NCBI GenBank assembly: GCA_032158295.1
Contig: CM063244.1
Span: 29,799,715 to 29,863,714, forward strand
DNA from: Pycnopodia helianthoides
Lineage: Eukaryota > Echinodermata > Asteroidea > Forcipulatida > Asteriidae
Length of the DNA: 64,000 nt
Reading direction: 5' to 3'
Part shown: positions 44,001 to 56,000 of the stretch, piece by piece
Layout of the letters: every line of letters starts with the position of its first letter
Position numbering within the stretch: position 1 is the first letter of the stretch
Program-made: the position numbers and the translations under genes
The notes under the pieces: generated by a model
The model's database searches: none
The model's input: the letters and a program-made list of their open reading frames with translations, nothing else
What the model was told of the DNA's origin: nothing

Positions 44001-47000
44001 CATAATATTTGTCCGATTCCCTCTACTCTACCCCCACCAACCACAGCAATTGTAACTTTTCTCTGATCACAAGGGACCAGACCTAGTCTGGTCCACTGTT
44101 ACAAAAGGAAAATTCAAACACAGTGTGGCATATGTATGAAGGGAACCAGACATAAATGAAAATGTGTCCATTGAAGATTGATCAGCATTTCTGAGGTCAG
44201 TGGAAAGCAACCTCATTCTAATGGGTGTAGTGATCTCACTGCGCCATTTTTCCAGCTTGTCTTACTCAATTAGCGTTTTTTGAGATATGGCGGACACTAT
44301 AGGAGTGCATTGTTTGGTTTGGGTGTATACAAACAAATTTACCCGAGCCTAATTCATGTAGTGTCATAGTATTGAGTCTGCCATATCTCAAAGTGGCTTA
44401 TTATACTTTATATACCTGGAATTGTATAATTTTAATGTTCAACTATATTGCACTGTTCAGTCAGGCCTGTCGTCAATCCACTATGCACCTGGCTCAAACA
44501 TGGTAGTATGGCATAAGAGCCAAGAGGCATATCGTCATACAGCAAGTTGTCCACTCTCATTCTTATTTGATATTGCTACATGGTTAGGTGTATGCAGCTT
44601 CAGTGATTGCGCAAACAATTATTTATTTGAAGTGCAATGAAATCAAAATAATTTGCATTTTGACAAGCACAAGTTAAGTGTCCATAAGCCCCTACAAGCG
44701 CTCAATAGTTTTTAACAAGTGTGAGCTACACGCAAAGAAGTCACTTTCGGAAGCCAGTCAGGATTGATCGTCAGTGTTTCCCTACCAGGGGCTAGGTTGA
44801 CAAGAGAGATCGGTCTGGTACATTGCCCATGGGAGTGGGGCTGGGTGAAAAATTTTCAAATCTAGTTTAATAGGCCTATTTAATTCGGCAGAAACCTACT
44901 TTTACGGTGATCAGCAGGGCATTGATTTGTTTTTTTGTGTTTTTGTCTTTAATCAAGCTGATTAAAGCTTATGGTTTGTCGGAAATTCGTTTGACACACG
45001 TTTTATTTGTTGTTCCTTAATAGTCAATACCAGCGCGTTATGGAGGTTGGCATACAGTGACATTAATACCTGGTGATGGCATTGGTCCAGAGCTGATGCC
45101 TCACGTTAAAGAAGTGTTCAGGTAAATACTTACTGCATGTTTAACTTCAAAATGTATCTTATGTCATATTTTCTTTTAGTGGGCTTCAAAAAAAGACTAG
45201 ACGGCTTGGCCATGACACGCTATAAGAAGACAGACCAGTCAAGATAAATTGGTCGCCCCCCCCCCCCCATGAGCTTTAATATTTTACCGCTTTATGACCC
45301 TTTTCAAAACTTTGGTTCTGGCTTAGGCTCCATTCACTTGCTTGAAGCCATGTACTGAAAGCGCACATTTAAGAAACTAATTGTATTATTTGGGGGGTTA
45401 TTTCTTAATACTTGAAGTAAAAAGTCAATATTAAGGTGATCATTCTGCTGCAGCTTCCCAGGTTGTATTGTTAAATTGGGTGTGATCCCTGGCTACACTG
45501 CAGTAGCAGGTTGCATTGCTTCTAACTGGCACCCTGAACAAATATATTGACAAAATTGGGGGACTGCCAACATTAGGGCTTGATAGCTCAGTTGGTGGAG
45601 CACCAGCATGTTAATCCGGAGGTGGCAGGTGCAAGTCCTGCTTTAGTCAATTTTTCTTTGTTCAACCAAAAATTTAGTAAATTATTGACGGAACTTAAGT
45701 CCAAGTTTGACTATTCGTTAATGCTGTACTGTTCATCCCATTTTGAATGACTCTAATCTATCCACAGACAAGCTGGGGCACCAGTTGACTTTGAAGAGTT
45801 GATGCTTAGCGGGGATAGAGAGGCAGTGGAAGGGGAGGGGGTAGAGGATGCCCTCGTGGCCATCAAGAGGAATGGAACAGCACTCAAGGGCAACATCCAC
45901 ACCCATGTCAATCGCCTGGCTGTCTGTAAATCAAACAATGTCAGACTGAGGTAAGTCTCAAGCTTGGCTGATAATAATTAGGGTGCCATGGGTGGCTAGT
46001 GCATAAAGGGCTCGCCTCTCACTGCTGTGGCCTTGATTTGATTCCTGGCTAAGGCCATGTGAGTAGAGTTGTGCATTGGTGCCCTTCTACACATGTATGA
46101 CATGAGTTTTGTTTCTTGGCCCTCTGGTTTTTCAAATATCAAAATCAAATATTTTCAACCTCTTGCTGTGCTCTTTGGTCATATATTAGTCGATGCGGCT
46201 GGCTGCTTAAGGGGCCCTTGCATGCCTGCGGCTCAAACATGTTGTAGCCACGTTCTTCTCAATTGAGCTTCTTAGCTGAGAGTAAGGGTGATTAGCCTCC
46301 AAAATTACATATGATGTATTATGAAATATTTGTTTAACATGATTTTACTGTATATGGGTTTTGAGGCATTGCATGGTGAGGTATCAATATATATTCGGTT
46401 TGCGGTAACACCATGTGTATAAATATCTACTTTGCTGTGTTGATTTGTTCTTTAGAGAACTTGTCTTGCTATTTATTCTACTACCGCGTAGTAGATTTTC
46501 GGAATTCGGGAGACTTCTCAGTTCTGAAAAGAACTGTCCTGCTTATTAACTACAACCTGGGCGGGAGGTAGGAAATCGGCCTGGACTACTACTTTAGTTT
46601 TGTGGATCGGGGGGACTTCCCGCGGAGTGAGTTCTTTTTGGTCTCAACGTTGCGACTAGCTTGCTCTAGTCATCGTCAGGAGACTGACATTGGTAAACAC
46701 ATCGCATCAGGGAAGCTATTGAAATACACAAGCACAATACAGTGCATCAAGATATCGGCTACTTCATCAGCAATATTTGGCACACAATCCTACCACCCTA
46801 CTCTACTGGTATCCCTCAGTCTACTGACACGCCCCACTACACAGGGCACTCACACACAATGGGCAACCCACACAATAACTCTGAGCCCTCCAATCACAGT
46901 TCTCCTTTCAGAAGAACCAATCAGAGCAGTGAATGACTCTACACTGAAACCTCTGAATCCTTATAAATAGTCCAGCATGTCTTACACTCTTCAGTCTCCT

Positions 47001-50000
47001 GACGATGACTAGAGCAAGCTAGTCAAAACGTTGAGACCAAAAGAACTCACTCCGCGGCAGTGCAGTTAATTACGAGAAGTCCCCCCAATCCACAAAGCTA
47101 AAGTAGTAGTCCAGGCCGATTTCCTACCTCCCGCCCAGGTAGTAGTTAATAAGCAGGACAGTTCTTTTCAGAGCTGAGAAGTCTCCCGAATTCCGAAAAT
47201 CTACTCCGCGGTAGTAGAATAAATAGCAAGACAAGTTCTCTAAAGAACAAATCTACACAGCAAAGTAGATATTTATACACATGGTGTTACCGCAAACCGA
47301 ATATATATGATTTTACTGCATGCAATTTATCAGGATTTTCCTGATTTCAGGAAGATTTTTCATTGACCTCCCTTGTCCTTCAGATTCTCTTGAAAGATGT
47401 GAGCTCATCTCCACAGAGACTCGGATCTTTTTATGATCAAGCCTGTAGATTTCAATTAGTGTTGGTATAAAGAGTCTATAAACCTCTGAAATATAACATC
47501 CTGTTTCTTCAGGTAGCTTCATCTCAGACCACAAGGATATTACATTTTTCTGAATTTTCCATTTTCACACAATCTCACCCATGAATTTTAATAATTCATT
47601 TCAAGAAATGTGTAGTTTATGTACAAGGGTAATGGTTTGTTTTTAGAGGGTGTAAACGGTAACATTTCTGCGCTTTATTTTTCATTGTATAAATTTTTCT
47701 TCACTGATGTCATGAACTGACACAAGACAAGTTTTTGTAGGTTTCCGTTTTTTACGAATAACATTTATATTTATCAAGGCCTACAATTTCATAAAGTTTC
47801 AAAGCTTCAAGATCTTTACTTTTATAGTGCGATCATTGAGTGTGATAACATTTGTGTGGAAGCGACAATTTTCTAATTCAAGATCTGACACAGAGGTTCC
47901 ACTTACAACTATGATGCACGGCGCGCATTATGCTCAAATGTAAACAGAAACATTTTCATGAAGTGACACAAACCTTGACAAGGCTTGAATTTGGGTAAAA
48001 TTCAATAAAATATTTACCGGACCAGAATTTATTTTACATAACCAGGGGTCGATTTCACCAAATTCTTCCTAACTTAGGACTAGTCCTACAAATGTAGGCA
48101 ATGCTAAGAGATAGGACTAGTCTTAAGTTCAGATAAGACTAGTCTTATCTCTTTGTGAAATCGGCCCCAGAATTTTGAGTAAAGTTTAGCTTGTAAACTG
48201 TTTTTATTTGAACAAGCACTAAGGGAAGATTGTTATTAATTATCCAGTCTTACGGGTGAGTATACTCAACATAGTTTAAAGATATTTACCAGACTCAAAA
48301 TCAACATTTAAAGGCCCTGTACACTATTGGTAAGATCGAAAAACACAGAGTTCACAGATTCACACATAACTTACATGATTTAAAGTAAGTAATGGTAGAA
48401 AGGGTTCCTTAAAATATTTCTGCCTAAAATGCTATCGTTTCTGAGAAACGAGTAAAACAATAGTAATTATCGTGCGCGATAATTTGAAAAAACAGAAAAC
48501 ACATAAGATCTCTTTTCACTATTTTCTCGTAACCTCGGTTTGTTTGTTCATGCATATGTTTAATCACACAAAATGTAGACACTGATTTTGAGCTGTTACC
48601 AAAAGTGTACAATACCTTTTAACATAATTTTTTGTTAGTTTGAACCTAAGTACACGGTGAGGTATATTTATTCAATTGAAAAACACAAGACAGCCGGACT
48701 TGTCTGGTCCTGAGTTTACTGGCCCAAAGCTAGAATCACTGGCCTCGGGCCTGTGGTCCAGTGTAAAATTTGAGACGTGGTTGAAATACATTGAAAATGG
48801 AAATTGTCCGTTTTGCATTTTTTGTCAGTTTCTCAAACTGACACAAACTTTTCTTCCTTTCTCGCTTATTGATTCAGGACGTAAAACAATAACAAGCAGT
48901 ATATATTTCAAGTTCAAAGCATTAAGTGTCTACAATGAGATAAACAGTCTTCAATGGTTCTCTTCAATGATTGGTTCTTGATAAAGTTAAAGGCTTATAT
49001 GCCCATGAAAATGTTGATAATCGTGAATGACCTCTAAGTCTTTTGTGCACTTTGTGTACAGGGTGGAGTTGGACCTGTTTGCTAATGTTGTACACTGTAA
49101 GAGTATGCCCGGACTGAACACACGGCATAGTAATATCGATATTGCCATTATCAGGGAAAATACAGAGGGTGAATACTCCAGCTTGGAACATGAGGTAAGT
49201 CAGGGTAGTTTACAGGATGTGGCAAACTTTGGTAATTGTCAAAGACCAGTCTAATGTGCTCTTTTAGGAGCATGCCAACTTTCCGTGGTTCTGCGGAAAG
49301 TTCACTGAAAATAAACCAATCTTTCCATGTTCTGATGTACAAATTTGAAAATCTCCCTGATTTGTACGCATTATGTTGAATGTAATTCTAAATATCTCTG
49401 TGGTTCTTGTACAAAATATCACTGATTGCAAGATGCAAATGTTGGCAGCTCTGACTTTGTGTAAGACAACATACATGATATAACAAACCTGTGGAAGTTA
49501 TAAAGCTGAATCTGTCATCAGAGACATGAGAAACTAGTGACAAACTCTATCACTGTTTTCAAACATTGGATTTGAGACTCTCAAGATCTCTATTAATGTT
49601 ACATTCAACTATTTTTGCTTTTTTGTTTAACATGTAAATAATCATGATTTTGTACCAGTCTTGCTTTCATATTGTATTTTTTGTAAAGCACCTTGAAATT
49701 GAATTAAATTGGATTGAGTGAGGTACATGCATTACACCTTGGGGTTTGAAAAATGTTTGACATTGTAGAAGAAATGACAGACTGAGGTTGTTGCCTAAAC
49801 CATGATTTCAACCCTTTTTCAAAGTATGATCGATGAATTTGCTTTCAATTCTCCCTCCTATACACTGGTACCACAGACTGCCACACACATGACAAAGTAC
49901 ATTGTACCATACCTTCCAGGCTGGCACTGGGTGCATGGGTTTCTTCTGTTTTTACAGCTGACACTGGTACCCAAGACTGCCACAAAGTACCACATCTTCT

Positions 50001-53000
50001 ATGCTAGCATTTGGTGCAGCTGGTATTATCATAGCCTTGCTCAAGGCAGTCACAGTTTTCACTCCAAAAAAAGATGCCGTAAAACCCACCGAAACCTATA
50101 CATGTAGGGCCTACTGTACACCAGCATGAGTGATGTACTCTGTATAATGTGTGTATCACATTGCACGACGCCCGTACTACTACTGTGTGCAGGTCATCCG
50201 CACTCGTATTACTGTCCGTATGCGGAGGCTGTCAGGCCGTCAGGCTTGTATAGTCTGTTTCTATGTGTTTCTTTATATTTCGTCCACTATTGGACGAAAA
50301 TGGGGGGGGGGGGCTCTCGGATATGCTGGTATGGAGATCATGAATATTTAAATATTTCGTCAGACCTATTGCTGACAATGCAGGATGAAAAAATGAATGA
50401 ATGATTCATTTTTTGACGTCCAATCACGGGCTTCCCTCATGAACTTTGTGCCGTGTCATGCTTTCTGTGTGCGTAACGCGATGTGAGTGTACACAAACAA
50501 AACAGCGTCTATTTATTAAACAAGACTTCCACTGACCAATGGGGTCTTGTCTTTCGCGCGCATTATAGGAATGACCTGATGGCTTCAACACAGAACCGTT
50601 AAGGCGTTGATTCAGTTAGTACACGGCATACACCATGCATACACACACAGAGCAGGCGCACACCTATACTGCAGTGCTGTATCTATACACATACAAAGAA
50701 TCTTTTTTAAATAAATGAAGACAAAACTCCAACGCCTTGATCAAGGCTAGTGTTATCAGGAAAACCCAACGTCGCAGCCCAAGGTTTTGCCATCCAAGGT
50801 TGGAAAACTATGGGAAGCCACAAAGCAAAAGCAAAAATGGAAAGCCACAGTTTGTAACAATGTTACACAAACATTCAAAAATAGTGTTGAATTGGTTGGA
50901 AACAAAGCAACCAACCATAAGATGTACATTTTTTTAATTGCAAATGCAACCAAGGAAAAACCCCAAACATGACAAAACCCACGTATTCAGGTAGGGACTG
51001 GAAACCTATTCCAAGAGAGGTGAAATGCAGAGCAAGATACCACCAAGCCAACACGGGCCAAACTTCATGGCACTGCTTAACATGGAATTCTGCACTTAAG
51101 CCCTGCTGCAGCCTGTAGAAATATGCATATTACAGAGCTTTGGTACTCAGGGCCATGAAATTGGGCCCTGATCACTGGATCACAACCGAGGTGGGATTGG
51201 AACCAGGGTCCACAGGGAGAGGTGAAAGGCAAGGCAAGCTAACAATAAACCAACCTGATCACTGGATCACAACCGAGGTGGGATTGGAACCAGGGTCCAC
51301 AGGGAGAGGTGAAAGTCATGGCAAGATACCAATAAACCAACCTGATCACTGGATCACATCCGTGGTGGGACTAGAATTAGGGTCCACAGGGAAAGGTGAA
51401 AGGCATGGCAAGATACCAATAAACCAACCTTATCACTGGATCACAACCTGGGTGGGATTGGAACCAGGGTTTACAGGGAAAGGTGAAAGGCAGGGCAAGC
51501 TAACAATAAACCAACCTGATCACTGGATCACATCCGTGGTGGGACTAGAATTAGGGTCCACAGGGAAAGGTGAAAGGCATGGCAAGATACCAATAAACCA
51601 ACCTGATCACTGGATCACAACCGGGGTGGGATTGGAACCAGGGTCCACAGGGAGAGGTGAAAGGCATGGCAAGATACCAATAAACCAACCTGATCACTGG
51701 ATCACAACCGGGGTGGGATTGGAACCAGGGTCCACAGGGAGAGGTGAAAGGCATGGCAAGATACCAATAAACCAACCTGATCACTGGATCACAACCGGGG
51801 TGGGATTGGAACCAGGGTCCACAGGGAGAGGTGAAAGGCATGGCAAGATACCAATAAACCAACCTGATCACTGGATCATATGTTAATGAAAGATAATGTT
51901 GAGTCTTGAACTATTTGTTTTTTACAGAGTGTTTGATGGTGTCGTCGAAAGCCTGAAGATCATTACAGCAGATCGCTCCAAGCGTATTGCAAAGTATGCT
52001 TTTGACTTTGCAACACGGCACAACCGAAGCAAAGTCACCGCAATACACAAGGCAAATATAATGTAAGACATTCTATAGAGAAATCCATTGCAGATGTCCT
52101 GTACTAGTGTTTTTCTCCATTACTGGGATGCAAATACACCCAACGTTCATTGTTTTAAATGCATAAGGGGCATCTCTGACCAGCGATGGTGGCGCAATTA
52201 TATAAGCTGTTAGCACGATGCAAGATAAAACCAGCATTGTACAAATGTTAATCTCTAAGGAAGTTTCTACTCTTTTTTAAAATTATGAAGTTGCATGTCT
52301 GCTTAACCGTCTTACTTTCCATAACCTGTTGCTACATGTAGTTACATTAGTCAATTAACCATTCAGAATCATTCAACTGCATGGATTTGTATGGTAGAAC
52401 AACTGCACTGAGAATAATCTGTGTGCTGTGTTTATGTGTTTACTGTGTAGTACCATATTGCAGGTTGCAAAGTTTACCTATCATTCTGTCACAAAGTTGC
52501 CGATGATATCGACTGGTCAGACAGTAGGAGGGTTGACTGTTTACTATGTAGATGCATTACCACATTGCAGGCTGGCATAGCTTATCATTCAAAACCACAG
52601 TGGATGATTTTAGATGGTCGGACAATAAGAGGGGTGACTTTATACTTTTGTGGATCGTGCATACACCACATGATATCATATTGCAGGCTGGCATAGTTTA
52701 TCTATCATTGAAAGCCACAGAGGATGATATTGACTGGTCGAACAGTAGGATGGTTAAACTTAATTTTTAGGGGAATAAAGTGTTTTGCTTTTGTTCCTTT
52801 TAGGAAGCTGGGAGACGGTCTGTTCTTGGAGAGCTGCAGAGAGGTGTCCAAACTCTACCCCAAAATAGAGTTCGGAGACATGATAGTTGACAACTGCTGC
52901 ATGCAGGTAAAACTATTTAAAAAGTACCTATGGGGTGCTGCTTGAATAAAAAAAAGCTTTATTTAATTATTTAATTCAGTGTGCAAATTTAGGTAAATTT

Positions 53001-56000
53001 ATGTATAAATACAACCATAATGCATTACCTTCTTGTTTTAACTCTTTCTTTACCTTAACTTCAAATATTCATTTATAGGATACTCGAAGTACCCGTAAAA
53101 AAATCTTTATGTCCGTTTCAACAGAACATCATTGTCTCAGTGATTCGTTTAAATCTGCACCTACTTTGTCAAATTGTGCAAAAAAATTAAAAGCACAGTT
53201 CCTTAATTTTTAGTAGTGAAAGAAAAGTTGACATATTTCCGGATGATGTTTTTTCTTTGTACCTACATGTTTTTATGTAAGTCAGTGTTGTGATAGTCTG
53301 TTGGTGTGTTTGTATGTTGTTTGTCTGTCTGCTTCACTCTGGCCTAAATGTTGTCCTGTTTGTGATTATTTATTCAACTCCCGTGTAAATTGTTGTCTTT
53401 ACTACTTCTCTGGTTTGCCATTATATATTCATATCATGTACCGTAACTTTAACGATGTACACAAATGTAACTTTATGGCAGCATTGAAATAAATGGAATG
53501 TAATGTAATAAAAAAATAATAATAAAACAGTGCCATAAATTTGGGCCCTTTTAACCAATGATAATGCCAAGTGTATTTGACGTAAGGAAGCGTAAAGTGA
53601 CCATCTGGGTGAAGGCGCCTTCTCAAAACTATTTCAGGATAAGTTGCTGGAAAGATTATCCACAAACTCGTAGCTTTGCCCATTTCAAAGCTCACTTTCA
53701 TCCACATGTTTAAACAGACTCTCCACTAAACAGTATGTGTTTTGACCAAGTGCTAAGATCTCATATCCCTCTGAGGTATTCACAAGTTTTGACACGTCTG
53801 ATTTATTGCTCTTGAGTCTAATTACTTCGGTAATTTAAGTCAATGAAAGTGCCTAATGTGGACCACCTGATGACCTCCAGTAGATAGCAAATGTCAACAT
53901 GTATGTAGTCATCTTGTAAACAAATTGCCTGGTCCTGTTGCAAACTTATCCCAATATAATTGGACTGCTTGGGTATATCTTGCAGGTTGGAAAATCAGCT
54001 GTGGAGAATCCATCTGTAAGTTATCTTTGAACAGTTTTGAGATGGTGACGCACATGTTTATGAGCTAAAGCATTGCAGAAAGATGTAAGAATTTGAATAA
54101 GTAAGATGTCTTTCTGAGCTCTTTTACCAAAAGATGCATCTTTCCGATATGCGATCTGGTTTCCATGGTCGTTGATCGTGGAAACAAGATACAGCAAATC
54201 GGAAAGGTGTATTTTTGTGATATGAAAAGTGGGAACTTTCTGCTTGGAAATAACCAGGAAACGCGGATTGTCACTAAATGCTCCCGTATCTGAAAATCTT
54301 CACTGAACTAGTCCAAACCTACATTTGCAATTGGCAAGTTGTCATTAATGACTTGCATTATTTGTACATTTCTTGATGCCAAGCAAAATAGTGAATTGTA
54401 ACTTGGTATTTTCAGCCTTTCTTATATGCCTAGGAGTAAAAACTGCAGATAAAAACATTTTGCGAAACATTTCTTTGTTCATTTTAATGCCTATGTTAAA
54501 ATTTTCCTCTTTGTATTTTTGTTTTGCCATTATTATAATTGTCTGTTTCTTTTTGGGAAATTTGTGATAATATTTGTAAGTTTTGTATTGATGTTTTTGT
54601 TGGCTTAATTTTTGAATTTTTATAATTTTGCAAGTGCCTTGAGCGTTTTGTAAGGCAGATATTGGCGCTGTATAAATATGAAATTATTATTATTAAAGCG
54701 ATTAACATTTGTAATTTAATTACATTCTGACTGGCTATTTTAGAGTCAGAGTTATGAAGATAATGGAAGTCTAGTCCTGCCTGCTCGGCACTGCCTTATG
54801 TTCTCCCGTTTTCACCTGGTATCCCTGCTCTCACAGCAGAGTGATATTTACTCTTCTAAATTTAGTTCTAATTCACCCGGTTCAACCAAATGATTAAGTA
54901 AAAAATTAAGAACATTTTTAGAATATACAGTTAGTCTAGACTACACATTCTACTCTAAATCATAAGAGTGTGGGTTCGATAGCAGGTCATGACACTTGTG
55001 TCCATGAGCAAGGCACTTAACCATAATTGCTTCCTTCTTTTGACCCAGGTGTATAAATGGGAACCTAAGAGGGCCCAAACATTATTGTGTTGAAGTTAAT
55101 CCCTGGCGCTAATTTAAGCAGCTTGGGGTTGTATGCTTGCAAATGAGTTGAGAAAGTTTGAGGAATAGTTTTAAGCATGTGTGATGAGCAGGGATAATTT
55201 TGTAGAGCGTCTTGATATATTTACCGGGACATGTGCACTATGTATTAGAACCAAGTACTATTGTTAATTGTTATTACTCTTACTATTCTGTATTTATCAA
55301 TTCATCTCAATAGCTGGTGTCCAACCCGAATCAGTTTGATGTAATGGTCATGCCGAATCTGTACGGAAACATCATCAGTAACATAGGAGCAGGTCTTGTT
55401 GGGGGGCCAGGGATGGTGCCTGGGCAGAATGTTGGAGAGGACTTTGCCGTTTTTGAAACAGTAAGTCATGCTCATTTAATACATGGTATTTCTTTACCTT
55501 GCAATATCAGTACAAGGATTCACAACGCTACAACAAAATATGGGGTGTCGTAGCCGAGCGATCTGGTGAATCATCATCAGTTGGCTGCACAGCAGGTGGA
55601 CACAAGCTTTCCTAAATCTATCCTTTTGAGTGCTAGTCTCTGGATCTCCAGCTGAGAAAGCAGAAAATCCTGTGACAATAATCTTGCGGTGTACTCTGGG
55701 TATATTAGGCGCTGACGACCTTGTCTGCACCGGCGGTGAGATGGGGAGTAAAGAGCAGAGATGTTAAGTGGCTCATCAACAGGGTTCCTTAGGAAGTGTC
55801 CTTAGGTATGAATTTATGGATTTTGCTGGCTGATCTTGGACAACTTGTGCTCCGGTCGAAGCTCTGGTGTTCATTGTCATAGCATGGGTTTGAATCACGG
55901 CCATGATACTTGTGTCCTTAAGCAAGACATTTAAAAACTACTTAAGGGTGGGTGACATGTATACATGCTAAATTTTCATGGGGACGGTTGCAGATCACAG

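Noticed and set aside
51140..51886. Protein-coding gene of 248 codons
   Set aside because: The open frame comes from a stop-free tandem repeat in an IDH3G intron, with matching openness on the other strand.
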